A stretch of DNA of 64,000 nt from Gelidibacter algens. Lineage in GTDB: Bacteria > Bacteroidota > Bacteroidia > Flavobacteriales > Flavobacteriaceae. Below, piece by piece: positions 17,766 to 27,259 of this stretch (positions within the stretch are counted from its first letter, which is position 1; each line of letters starts with the position of its first letter). Both the position numbers and the translations under genes were made by a program. Where the stretch lies: assembly GCF_001678675.1 (NCBI RefSeq), contig NZ_LZRN01000016.1, forward strand, positions 16,107-80,106, given 5' to 3'. The notes under the pieces are model-generated. The model worked only from the letters and a program-made list of their open reading frames with translations, did no database searches and was not told the DNA's origin.

Positions 17766-19019
17766 ATGAATAAGGAGAGAACTAAGTCACTTTGGTTAAA
17801 TTTGGCACCTTCACTTCGTGAGTTCTTAACGACTAACCTCATGGTATCTGATGCTGTGGAATTGCAGAACGCCACTTTAGACAACTTTCCAGAAAAGCCA
17901 TATAACTACCACGTAGTTTTTGCTCAGTTGGATAAGGATTTTCTTAGTTGGCAGAGATGGTATTTTCAGTGTTTTTCACACCAACTCCATGACCATGGCT
18001 ACTTTTTTTTAAAGGGTTATAAAATTCCTAATCTAAGTTCAGGATTAAAGTTTTTTGTTCCTGCATTATTACGTTGGTTTTTATGGCATTTAGCTACCTT
18101 ATTTCAAAACCCGTCAAGACAAAAAAAGCTCTTATCATCAAAATTTCTTGCAATGGCTGAAACCTACGGGCTTTATTTGGTGGCATTTCCTACTGAGTTA
18201 CAATTTCTGAAAAACCATGGTATCGTGTTTCAAAAAAAAGAAATCGCCGAGGAAAAGAAGCAGCAGCAATTATATAATAAGGACTTCTTATTAAAACAAG
18301 TTCAAACGCAATACTTAGATAGAGCCATTACAAATACTTCTTTTTCCTATAATGATATCGAGCTTACTTCTGTTTCTGAATTATTGGCTCCTAAAAACAG
18401 TACAATACTTGTGCTCTCACCGCATCCAGATGATGAATTAGTGGGCTGTGGAGGCACACTTTTAGCATTGGCAGAAGCAGGTGCAAATATTCATGTTTTA
18501 CAAATGACTGAAGGGGTTACCTGCAGTGGTCTTAAAAATGAGAATGAAGCTATTAAAAGAACAGTAAGATGGGAAGAAGCTAAAGCCGTGGCTAATGGAT
18601 TTGGTTTTATACAGTGTTATTGGAGTACAAATACAGATGCTGAATTAATTAATAGTAACGAAAATAGAGATAAATTGCACAGTTTATTACACAACTTAAA
18701 ACCTGAGTTAATTTTTGTGCCTTCAGATCTAGATCATCATCCAGAACACCAAGTCGCATTTCAGCTTTTTTCAGAAGTCAGGAAACAGTACCTATCTGAG
18801 ATTATAGTATTGAAATATCCCGTTTGGGGAACACTGAATACAATAACTCATGCCATTGATGTTACAAATTACAGCCAAGAGGTATTGGAAGCGATGTATC
18901 TCTATAAAACAGCTATGAAAGCGGAAGATTACAACGCCCGCCTCCAAACGCTATGGGCTTACCAAAGTTTATTGGTTAATGGAACTTCCGAAAAACATGT
19001 TGAAGTGTTTTCTATTTAA
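17766..19019 (+). CDS. PIG-L family deacetylase with an extra N-terminal domain
   Basis: 417 residues. From about residue 205 it is a PIG-L/LmbE zinc de-N-acetylase: VLSPHPDDELVGCGGTL with His220-Pro-Asp-Asp223-Glu224, and the third metal region DLDHHPEH (His324, His325, His328). Such enzymes remove an acetyl group from N-acetyl-hexosamines. The first 200 residues are unrecognised; they are basic and aromatic (WFLWHLATLFQN) and vaguely resemble the C-terminal half of a class I methyltransferase, with a lysine/glutamine-rich linker near residue 190. In a polysaccharide locus the likely job is deacetylation of a GlcNAc-type residue or lipid-linked intermediate, giving a free amine that the acyltransferases or the ATP-grasp enzyme could use. 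Confidence 0.85.
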   Translation: MNKERTKSLWLNLAPSLREFLTTNLMVSDAVELQNATLDNFPEKPYNYHVVFAQLDKDFLSWQRWYFQCFSHQLHDHGYFFLKGYKIPNLSSGLKFFVPALLRWFLWHLATLFQNPSRQKKLLSSKFLAMAETYGLYLVAFPTELQFLKNHGIVFQKKEIAEEKKQQQLYNKDFLLKQVQTQYLDRAITNTSFSYNDIELTSVSELLAPKNSTILVLSPHPDDELVGCGGTLLALAEAGANIHVLQMTEGVTCSGLKNENEAIKRTVRWEEAKAVANGFGFIQCYWSTNTDAELINSNENRDKLHSLLHNLKPELIFVPSDLDHHPEHQVAFQLFSEVRKQYLSEIIVLKYPVWGTLNTITHAIDVTNYSQEVLEAMYLYKTAMKAEDYNARLQTLWAYQSLLVNGTSEKHVEVFSI

Positions 19020-19040
19020 AGTAATGTTTAAATAACTACA

Positions 19041-20084
19041 ATGTCAATAATGAATCTATACGACAGAAAAACAATCACAATTGCTAAAGCACTTGTCATC
19101 GCAAGTGTTGTGCTTGGGCATATTTTGGAAGCTATGCTTTTAGATGGTAATCGTAGTGGTTTTGTCAGCGGATCTTACAATTCCATATATTTGGTGCACA
19201 TGCCTTTCTATTTTATACTCAGTGGTTGGCTATTTAAGGGCGCACAACCAAAGCTTAAGTATCTCATTAAAAAGAGTAAACATCTGTTAGTACCCTATGC
19301 TGCTTGGTTAATTATATTTAACATTCCTGCCATAGCGGGTTTTATTTTTAATTTAAGCCAAGGAAATATGGTGGGAGAAAAGTTGGTTTTTTACCAACAA
19401 CACTTTTTGTCACAGCTTTATGGTGGTATGGCAGTGAGCGGGATTCAAATGATACTATGGTTCCCCATGTGTCTTTTTTTTACGCAACAACTAGCAAATT
19501 ATATTTTGGACAAGTTTGAAAAACACGTAACTGTTATCACATCAATTACTGCATTATTTTATACGCTTGCTTACGTGAATCAATATTTTTTTCCAGAGTT
19601 TCATTTACCATTAGCCATAAACGTCGTCTGCGGGGCCTTACCTTTATTTTTGCTTGGGTATTATATTAAAAAGTATCCTATAAAAATGAGTTTTTTCTGG
19701 GGGTTGATTGTTTTCTGTCTAGTAATTTGTGTGTCACTCTTTATTTATAGCTATCCATTAACTTATCATATGCGGGGTGCAAATTATGGGATTCCAATTA
19801 TATCTATCTTGGCAGCTCTTGGTGGTTTCTTTACTGTGTTACTAATTAGTAACTATCTGTCGCGGAGTAAATACGTGTATAGTGTTTCACAACCTCTTGG
19901 CAAAGCATCTATGACTATTATGTACTTGCACGCCCTGATTCTTGTGCAAATCAGAACATTGGATGTTTATAATGTATTCTGGTTATTAATTGCTGGTATA
20001 TTGATACCCACTTCGATTCATTTAGCCATGGGTCGCGTAAGCATACTTTCAAAATTATTTCTCGGTGAAGATAAAAATGAATAA
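19041..20084 (+). CDS. acyltransferase family 3 membrane protein
   Basis: A 347-residue polytopic membrane protein (about ten hydrophobic segments) of the acyltransferase-3 group. Near the start it has TIAKALVIASVVLGHILEA and IYLVHMPFYFILSGWLFKG, the pattern of sugar O-acetylases such as OafA/WecH/fucose acetylases with the key His in the first segment. It lacks the SGNH domain of the 11282 gene, so a second, different acylation of the polymer is likely. A start at 19050 (MNLYDRK) is equally possible. It closes the first block of tightly packed genes. Confidence 0.88.
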   Translation: MSIMNLYDRKTITIAKALVIASVVLGHILEAMLLDGNRSGFVSGSYNSIYLVHMPFYFILSGWLFKGAQPKLKYLIKKSKHLLVPYAAWLIIFNIPAIAGFIFNLSQGNMVGEKLVFYQQHFLSQLYGGMAVSGIQMILWFPMCLFFTQQLANYILDKFEKHVTVITSITALFYTLAYVNQYFFPEFHLPLAINVVCGALPLFLLGYYIKKYPIKMSFFWGLIVFCLVICVSLFIYSYPLTYHMRGANYGIPIISILAALGGFFTVLLISNYLSRSKYVYSVSQPLGKASMTIMYLHALILVQIRTLDVYNVFWLLIAGILIPTSIHLAMGRVSILSKLFLGEDKNE

Positions 20085-20486
20085 TTGGTTAGAGAATGTG
20101 CAATTAATAAGTAAATTTTAATTGAACATCAAAATATTAAAGCTATTAATATAAAGAAAAATTACAAGATCAAAAATAAGTATGTTATTCTTTAATATTC
20201 CAACGAAAATAACATTGGTAAGAGAAACACGAATAGTTTTTACAAAAAGTACATCTTTTAAGGGATAGTTAGGCAAACTGTGATGATATATGTCAAACAT
20301 AGCTCAATTTAAATTCTTTAATACGTTCTCTTTTAAACAACGTAATAGGTGAAATTATTAATTGCTCTGTGTCGTTATAACAACTTATGCTTTTAATAAT
20401 ATCCACTTGTAGAAACTTAATTATTTGAAAACAATATTAGCGATCATTTATTGTAAACCAAATTGTTTCCTGAAAAATCAAATTAA
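20085..20486. other. AT-rich intergenic gap inside the glycosyltransferase region
   Basis: 402 bases without a supported gene. The composition is extremely AT-rich and no member of the dispersed repeat families is present. A word TAATTATTTGAAAA (20419-20432) recurs in nearly the same form in the gap before the 2-epimerase gene (near 22882) and, inverted, before the glycosyltransferase at 25192, and may be a weak promoter-like signal. Confidence 0.5.
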
Positions 20487-21398
20487 ATGATATCAGTAAT
20501 AATACCAAATTATAATAAGGCGAGATATATTAGTCAAACACTGGACTCTGTTATAGAACAAACTTACGATGAATGGGAAGTAATTGTTGTAGATGATCAG
20601 TCTACTGACGGGTCGTGGGAACTTATTTTGAGTTATGCAAATAAATATCGCAACATAATTGCTCTTAAACCTGAACGCAAATTGTTTGGTTCAGGTTGCA
20701 GAAACTATGGAATAGAACATGCCAAAGGAGATTATGTTTTGTTTTTAGATTCTGATGATGTTTTGGATAAAAAATGTTTACAAAATAGGATAGATTATTT
20801 TGACAGCTACAAAGATGCTGACTTTATAGTTTTTGTTACTGGAACATTTTTCAATTTAATTGGTGATAGCAAAAGTGTATGGCGTCCCAAAGACTCGAAT
20901 TTCTTGAGAGATTTTCTGGAACACAAACTTCCATGGAATATAATGTCTGTGTTATGGAAAAAAAAGACACTGTTGAGGCTGGATGGTTTTGATGAAGATT
21001 ATATGAGACTTCAGGATGTAGAGTTGCATACCAGAGCTTTATTATTGGATGACGTAAAATTTGAAGTGCTGTCAAATTTACAACCAGATTGCTTCTACAG
21101 AATTGATGAGAGTAGAAAGAATAACGATATTATCACAACAATTAATAATCAGGTACAAGGTGTAACTACTTACATAAATAAAATTTCTGAGATATTAAAG
21201 AATAGATCACAATTTAAATATTTGAAGAGTACGTTATTTTCAATAATTACTTATTTAAATTATTGCTACGTTAGTAAACAAATAAATCCCAAAGATCATG
21301 GAGATTTCATTCGTGACCTAGTGGAGTTAAACAGACAAAGACTTAATTTAAATCTATTTGAACTGAAATTTTTTAGAGATTTATATAGTTCTATATAA
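20487..21398 (+). CDS. glycosyltransferase family 2
   Basis: A 303-residue GT-A glycosyltransferase. It starts MISVIIPNYNKARYISQTLDS, has the nucleotide-binding VVDDQSTDGS and the metal-binding FLDSDDVLD (DxD-type) motif near residue 91. The C-terminal third is a lysine/asparagine-rich helical region. The gene stands alone between two AT-rich gaps. The donor sugar is not predictable. Confidence 0.92.
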   Translation: MISVIIPNYNKARYISQTLDSVIEQTYDEWEVIVVDDQSTDGSWELILSYANKYRNIIALKPERKLFGSGCRNYGIEHAKGDYVLFLDSDDVLDKKCLQNRIDYFDSYKDADFIVFVTGTFFNLIGDSKSVWRPKDSNFLRDFLEHKLPWNIMSVLWKKKTLLRLDGFDEDYMRLQDVELHTRALLLDDVKFEVLSNLQPDCFYRIDESRKNNDIITTINNQVQGVTTYINKISEILKNRSQFKYLKSTLFSIITYLNYCYVSKQINPKDHGDFIRDLVELNRQRLNLNLFELKFFRDLYSSI

Positions 21399-21516
21399 AA
21401 AAGGTTTATATAGGATAAAGGGCTTTAATTATGCATCAAATTTGTTATTCAAAATAATAAAATAGCAGCATTTGTTTATTCTGAAAAAGTTCTTGTTTTT
21501 TAATATTATCAAATAA

Positions 21517-22663
21517 ATGAAAAAAAATAGCTCTATTAACAAATGGTGTCTTCCCCTTTGTAGTTGGAGGAATGCAAAAACACTCTTATGCTTTGGCTAA
21601 AAATTTTGCTAATAGTAAAATTAACGTTGATGTCTATCATTTTAGAAAGGAAGAAAATAAAACTATTGCTTTAAATCAGTATTTCTCAGATGAAGAGTTA
21701 AGAAGAATTAATTTTATAGAGATTACATTTCCTGTATTCAGACATTTTATAGGTCATTATATTTATGCATCCTTTTGTTATTCAAAAGCATTATATGAAA
21801 ATGTAATTAATAAAGATTACGATTGCATATATGCCCAAGGTTTTACGTCATGGTATTTCTTAAAAAGAGAAGCATCTCTAAAAGTCAAATTAATTACAAA
21901 TTTACACGGCTTAGAAATGTACCAGCCTTCTATAAATTTGAAGAATAAATTGGAACAATGCTTACTTAAAATACCTGCTAAAAAAATCATACAAAATTCT
22001 AAAGCAAACATTTCTTTAGGAGGCAAACTGACCTCTATTTTATATACTAATGGCGCACCCGAAAATTCGGTTATTGAGTTACCAAATGGCATAGATGACT
22101 CCTGGATTATAGATGAAAATGCAATTGCCGCCCTTAATCAAGAGGGATTAAAATTTCTATTCGTTGGAAGATATGAACGCAGAAAAGGTATAGAAGAATT
22201 ACTCGAAGTCATTGAGCGTACAATTAGTAATGAGAATTACGAAATTTCTTTTATTGGACCAATTCCAAAAAACAAGCAAATTGACCATCCACGAGTTATG
22301 TTTAAAGGTTTAATTGCTGATGTCGATTTGCTGAAGAATGAATTCTTGAATGCTGATATCTTAGTTTGTCCTAGCTATTCAGAAGGTATGCCTACAGTCA
22401 TTTTGGAAGCTATGGCATCTGGTTGTGCCATCATTGCAACTAACGTTGGCGCTGTTAGTACAATGGTAGATGATCAAAATGGTTGGCTAATTGAAGGTGA
22501 TATTAAAATTGGGTTAGACCGTGTAATAACCGAGGCGCTACATTTAGATGAAAAGGAATTACGAGATAAAAAGTTGGTTTCAATAAACCGGGTTTCTGAG
22601 AAATTTACGTGGGAGCGGGTTATCAAGCAGACCATAGAGGCAATCTATCATATTAAATATTAA
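21517..22663 (+). CDS. glycosyltransferase family 4 with a one-base frameshift at the start codon
   Basis: The body is a standard GT4 enzyme: FLFVGRYERRKGIEELLEVI and the donor-site E-x7-E motif SEGMPTVILEAMASG. The in-frame ATG at 21572 would start in the middle of the first conserved block. The frame is open upstream to the TGA at 21518 and encodes KKIALLTNGVFPFVVGGMQK, the complete family N-terminus including the GG loop. The natural ATG (21517-21519) lies directly in front but is one base out, because eight A follow it (21520-21527) where seven would restore MKKIALLTNGV. Either this is a sequencing or true mutation, or an A8 slippage switch. Total length when in frame is about 381 residues. 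Confidence 0.85.
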
Positions 22664-22914
22664 TATTGACTCGCTTTTTTTAAAGTGTTTTGATCCATAA
22701 ATAGTCCGATCTTTGACACCTGGTATGTAATTTAAGTATGGATTGAAAATAAAATTAACAGTCTTCGAAATTTAGTTCCCAGTGAATTTCGAGTTAATAA
22801 GTTGTGATAAAAGGGAGTTAACATCAACTTAAAATAAATCAACTTCATTGATTAAATTGTGATCTATCTGAAGTAAAATTCATAATTATTTGAAAGAATA
22901 AAACAAAATAAGAA

Positions 22915-24000
22915 ATGAATATATTAATTGTCATAGGGACACGTCCAAACTTTATTAAAGTCACCCAATTTAAAAAAGTCATTGATCAGCACTATCCCCA
23001 TATTAACTTAAAGATTGTACATACAGGACAACATTATGATGAAAAGATGGCGAACATATTTTTTGATCAATTCGAGTTGCGGCCGGATTATTTTTTAAAT
23101 ATTTCTCCAGATACCCCAATCAAGCAGATGGCTGATATCATGGGTTTGTTAGAAGAATTGGTAAAGAATACTTTTAATCCAGACTTGATGATTGTTCCTG
23201 GGGACGTTAATTCCACACTGGCTGCAGCTTTGGTAGCTAATAAAAATGGAATTAAATTAGCGCATCTTGAAAGTGGGTTGCGTTCTTTAGATAGAACTAT
23301 GCCAGAAGAATGGAACAGAATTTTAGTAGATGAAATGGCGGACTATTATTTTGTCACGGAAAAAAGTGGAATTGAGTATCTCAATCAAGAAAACAAAAAA
23401 GGTAAAATATTCTTTGTAGGTAATACAATGATTGATACTATGGTTGGTTTTGAGAAACAAATACAAAGTAGCGATATACTTGTTCGCTTAAACATTAACA
23501 TTGATTTTGTGTTACTTACATTGCACCGCCCATCAAATGTTGATAGTAAAGAAGGTATAAAAACTATGATCAGTCTGTTAAGCTATTTAAATAAAAAAAC
23601 AAAGGTAGTGTTCCCTATTCATCCACGCACAAGAGCTAGAATTACATCTTTTGGTTACGACGAAGAGTTTAGTAAACTTGAAAATATTATTCTTACAGAA
23701 CCTTTAGGTTATTTTGACTTTCAAAAACTGATTGCAACATCCAAAATGGTATTAACCGATAGTGGTGGTATTCAAGAGGAAACTACGTTTAGAGGTATAC
23801 CGTGCTTAACATTGCGTGAAAACACAGAACGTCCAATTACCATTGATGAGGGAACTAATACATTAGTGCCTTTCGAATTTGATGCACTACAGAAATATAT
23901 AGATCAAATATTAGAAGGGACTTACAAAACTGGTAAAATTCCAGAATTATGGGATGGAAAAGCAACTGAGCGTATTTTAAAACATATTACAGAGATTTAA
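22915..24000 (+). CDS. wecB: UDP-N-acetylglucosamine 2-epimerase (non-hydrolysing)
   Basis: A 361-residue GT-B-like epimerase that interconverts UDP-GlcNAc and UDP-ManNAc. It starts MNILIVIGTRPNFIKV, then HTGQHYDEKMA, PGDVNSTLAAALVA, HLESGLRS with the catalytic Glu region MPEEWNRILVDEMADYYF, and DSGGIQEETTFRGIP near the C-terminus. A member acting on UDP-2,3-diacetamido-glucuronate (WbpI-like) is an alternative that would fit the wlbA/wlbB pair, and motif reading alone cannot separate the two. No UDP-ManNAc dehydrogenase is near. The stop overlaps the start of the next gene (TAATG). Confidence 0.93.
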   Translation: MNILIVIGTRPNFIKVTQFKKVIDQHYPHINLKIVHTGQHYDEKMANIFFDQFELRPDYFLNISPDTPIKQMADIMGLLEELVKNTFNPDLMIVPGDVNSTLAAALVANKNGIKLAHLESGLRSLDRTMPEEWNRILVDEMADYYFVTEKSGIEYLNQENKKGKIFFVGNTMIDTMVGFEKQIQSSDILVRLNINIDFVLLTLHRPSNVDSKEGIKTMISLLSYLNKKTKVVFPIHPRTRARITSFGYDEEFSKLENIILTEPLGYFDFQKLIATSKMVLTDSGGIQEETTFRGIPCLTLRENTERPITIDEGTNTLVPFEFDALQKYIDQILEGTYKTGKIPELWDGKATERILKHITEI

Positions 24001-25127
24001 TGATATACCTAACCTTTGGTGATATATACAGTGGTATATTTCAATCCCAAGTGATTGACGTTTTAAAATATATTAACAAAACCAATACTGTTAATACCAA
24101 GCTTATTTCCTTCGTCCCTTACCCTATATATAAAGAACAAAGACAACTAATTAAATCACAATATCCCAACTCTCAAATCTTGCCGATGATACCTAGTAGA
24201 AATCATTGGGTGATTTTCTATAGTTTTTTAATTGTATGTTTCAGTTTCTTCTCAATACTAAATCAAAAAGTGGTGTGTCGTAACATTTGGTCTACTAATA
24301 TTGGATTGCTTTTGAGGAAATTAAAAATTTTAAAATGGGTGTGTTGCGATGGTAGAGGCGCTGTTTTTGCAGAATGGCAGGAATATTTAATAACTAATAC
24401 GGATGTTGATTTAAATATCATATATAAGGCTGAAAAAAATGCAGTTAGAAAAGCTGATTACAGAATGGCAGTTTCCACAGCCCTTGTTAATTATTGGGAG
24501 ATGACTTATCAATATAAATTAATCTCAGAATCATTTTCAGTAATACCGTGTACCATAGCAGAATCTTTTGAAATATTTATAAACGACGAGACTCGACTGG
24601 TATCCAGACAACAATTAGGCTATACATCTGAGGATACTGTTATAGTTTTTAGTGGTGGTATTGATAAATGGCAATCTCCTGAATTGTTGGGCGAGGTAAT
24701 GGAGAACCTCAAAAAAAACAATAAAAATATTAAATTTTTATTTTTGGCAAAACCTGAAATAATTAATCATCCTGCAATTTCTCCTTTTAAAGCCTTAGTC
24801 AAAGCTTTTTGGGTTAAGCCTGATGAAGTTAAGGACTATCTCATAGTAGGAGACTTTGGACTTTTAATTAGAGAAAAATCAGTAACGAACAGAGTCGCTG
24901 CCCCAACTAAATTCGGAGAATATTTGGCATGTGGTTTAGAGGTTGTCATTACAGAGGCTCTGGGTGACTATACTTCTTTTGTTAAAGAACACAACTGCGG
25001 CATAATATATAATGGCGATGTTCTTGCTTTGAACAAAACATCAACTAGAACTGAAATGTATAATCTTGCAATTAACAACTTCTCAAAACGTAATTTTTCT
25101 AAAGAGTATGGAAAAATATATAATTAA
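24000..25127 (+). CDS. GT-B glycosyltransferase, divergent
   Basis: 375 residues, coupled to the 2-epimerase (TAATG at 23998-24002). The N-terminal half contains a hydrophobic stretch (VIFYSFLIVCFSFFSIL, about residues 77-93) that probably is a membrane-associated helix. The C-terminal half has the GT-B features FSGGIDKWQSPELL, FLFLAKPEI, and GLLIREKSVTNRVAAPTKFGEYLACG, where the last Glu is in the donor-binding position. The match to GT4 is weaker than for its neighbours. Coupling to the epimerase suggests that it may use the epimerase product. Confidence 0.75.
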   Translation: MIYLTFGDIYSGIFQSQVIDVLKYINKTNTVNTKLISFVPYPIYKEQRQLIKSQYPNSQILPMIPSRNHWVIFYSFLIVCFSFFSILNQKVVCRNIWSTNIGLLLRKLKILKWVCCDGRGAVFAEWQEYLITNTDVDLNIIYKAEKNAVRKADYRMAVSTALVNYWEMTYQYKLISESFSVIPCTIAESFEIFINDETRLVSRQQLGYTSEDTVIVFSGGIDKWQSPELLGEVMENLKKNNKNIKFLFLAKPEIINHPAISPFKALVKAFWVKPDEVKDYLIVGDFGLLIREKSVTNRVAAPTKFGEYLACGLEVVITEALGDYTSFVKEHNCGIIYNGDVLALNKTSTRTEMYNLAINNFSKRNFSKEYGKIYN

Positions 25128-25191
25128 AAAAGAACGTATTTACTTCTATTCAAAATAGTTCAAATAATTATGCAATTTATGAAATGCTAAA

Positions 25192-26319
25192 ATGAAAAAG
25201 ATACTATTTATAACAGATATTGGTTTGCCGTGGGGAGGAAGTGAAGAATTATGGAGTAAAAGCGCAACCATTTTGAAAAATGAAGGTTTTAATATTCAAG
25301 CTTCAGTAGGATGGTATGGACAAGTTCATCCTAAAATGCAAAACATGATTGATATAGGCATTAAAGTCCATTTTAGAAAAAATAAAGTTAGAAATTTATT
25401 ACATAAGGCATATGGCGTTACGCAAAATGGTCTTCTAAAATATGTTAAAGCTGAAGCAATAAAGCACATTGATAAGATAAAACCTGATTTTATTGTTTTC
25501 TCTCAATCTCACATTTTCAGCGCCTGGGAATATATGCGCTATGCCAAAAAAAACGATATTCGCTATTGCGTCATAACGCAATTAAACTCTGAATTGTCTT
25601 GGGCAAATGATACTAATTACAAACAAATTCGTCAAGCATTTGTTGGTGCTGAAAGTTGTTTTTTTGTGTCAAAAGGTAATCTGGAATTATTAGAAACTCA
25701 ATTAGCGTTTAAATTATCAAATGCAGAAGTTATTTCAAATCCATTTAATATGGATTCTGTAAAAGATATTCAGTGGCCAAAAATGGATACCTTGAATTTT
25801 GCATATGTAGGAAGGCTTGATTTTACACATAAAGGCATAGATATTTTACTAAAATCTTTTGCAACTGAATCATGGAAAAAAAGGGAATTTTTGCTAAACA
25901 TTTATGGATCTGGCAATATCGAATTAACGAAAGAACTTGTTAATCATCTGGATTTATCAGAAAAGGTAATCTTTCACGGACATGTAAATAACATACATGA
26001 AATTTGGAAAAAAAATCATATTCTCGCATTGGCTTCGCGCTATGAGGGCATGCCTTTAGTTTTAATTGAAGCGATGTTTTGCAAGAGAACAGCAATTGTA
26101 ACAGATGTTGCGGGTCATGGCGAATTAATATCTGATGGGGTAAACGGTTTCGTGGTGGCCGCTGCTCAAAACAAACTATTTGCACAAAAATTAGAAGTTG
26201 TTTGGGCAAATAAACATAGGTTGGAAGACTATGGTAAGGCTGCCCTTAGTACTATCAAAAAGTCGATTGAAGAATTGCCAGAGAAGAAATTCTCTGAGTT
26301 GATAAAAAATACTTGGTAG
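25192..26319 (+). CDS. glycosyltransferase family 4
   Basis: A 375-residue GT-B enzyme. It starts KKILFITDIGLPWGGSEELWSK, with the GGSE loop typical of the family, then FAYVGRLDFTHKGIDILLKSF, LNIYGSGN and the donor-site E-x7-E motif RYEGMPLVLIEAMFCKR. The specificity is unknown. A 64-base AT-rich gap precedes it. Confidence 0.92.
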   Translation: MKKILFITDIGLPWGGSEELWSKSATILKNEGFNIQASVGWYGQVHPKMQNMIDIGIKVHFRKNKVRNLLHKAYGVTQNGLLKYVKAEAIKHIDKIKPDFIVFSQSHIFSAWEYMRYAKKNDIRYCVITQLNSELSWANDTNYKQIRQAFVGAESCFFVSKGNLELLETQLAFKLSNAEVISNPFNMDSVKDIQWPKMDTLNFAYVGRLDFTHKGIDILLKSFATESWKKREFLLNIYGSGNIELTKELVNHLDLSEKVIFHGHVNNIHEIWKKNHILALASRYEGMPLVLIEAMFCKRTAIVTDVAGHGELISDGVNGFVVAAAQNKLFAQKLEVVWANKHRLEDYGKAALSTIKKSIEELPEKKFSELIKNTW

Positions 26320-26380
26320 AAGTAATCATTCACCAATTGCAATATCCGTTATTAACTTGGTCCAAAAATTAAAAACAAAT

Positions 26381-27259
26381 ATGTTTAGTAAGAGCATAGA
26401 TATTGTTGTCCCCACATACAACAGACCCAATGAAATAAAGAAATTCATTTATGAAATTCAGAAACAAACGTATTTAAACTACAAGGTTTATATCATAGAC
26501 GATTGTGGTTCTGAAGATATAAAGTCATTAATTCCGAAAAATGATGCTCATTTCGCCTATGAACGACTAAAAGAAAACTCAGGGCAGGCTTATGCTCGTA
26601 ATTACGCATCGACTTTAGGCGAAGGTGATATCATTATTTTTATGGATGATGATGCCTATTTTATTCAAGACAATAGTTTAGATCTTGTGCTTGAATACTT
26701 TGAAGAAAATGAGGATGTAGGGTTTACCATGTTTAACATCAAAGAACCAAATAGAGATTGGCTTAGTAAGAGGAAAAATTTAAACGATTTTCAAGAAATA
26801 GGAGGATTTATTGCTTGTGGTTGTGCTTTTAGACGCAGCACTTTCTTAAATTCCCCTGGGTTTTCAAAAGAATTTCATTCCTATGCCGAAGAAACAGATA
26901 TCTCCATGCAATTGATTAAGAATTCCGAAAAATTGGTGTTCGCGTCTCGCGTTAAAGTATTTCATAATTACAATCCCACGGAGAGAACTCAAGCTTGGCT
27001 TAAAAGATTTAAATATAATACAGTTAGAAATGACCTAGCCATAGTATTAACAAGATACCCGACAATCTATGTGATCCCAAACTATATAGGAAAGATCATT
27101 TCTCACTTGGTCTTTACACTTAAATTTGAAAAACATAAACGACTCAATTTTGCTTGCATCTTTAAGGGCGCTTTTGCGAGCTTTTATTTATCGCGTAAAT
27201 TAAAGCGAGATCCTCTGACTATGAAACAGTATGACTATTGGAAATCTCGTAGGATTTGA
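26381..27259 (+). CDS. glycosyltransferase family 2
   Basis: GT-A enzyme of about 292 residues from the ATG at 26381 (a TTG at 26357 would add eight residues before MFSKSIDIVVPTYNRP, which looks like the natural start). Motifs: VVPTYNRPNEIKKF, IIDDCGSED, IIFMDDDAYF (DxD), and CGCAFRRSTF with FHSYAEETDISMQL, the Glu-Thr-Asp base region of GT2 enzymes. Its stop TGA overlaps the TTG start of the polymerase gene. Confidence 0.9.
   Translation: MFSKSIDIVVPTYNRPNEIKKFIYEIQKQTYLNYKVYIIDDCGSEDIKSLIPKNDAHFAYERLKENSGQAYARNYASTLGEGDIIIFMDDDAYFIQDNSLDLVLEYFEENEDVGFTMFNIKEPNRDWLSKRKNLNDFQEIGGFIACGCAFRRSTFLNSPGFSKEFHSYAEETDISMQLIKNSEKLVFASRVKVFHNYNPTERTQAWLKRFKYNTVRNDLAIVLTRYPTIYVIPNYIGKIISHLVFTLKFEKHKRLNFACIFKGAFASFYLSRKLKRDPLTMKQYDYWKSRRI

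Noticed and set aside
20118..20300. Minus-strand open frame in the AT-rich gap
   Set aside because: Very AT-rich, no motif, no start context; probably chance.
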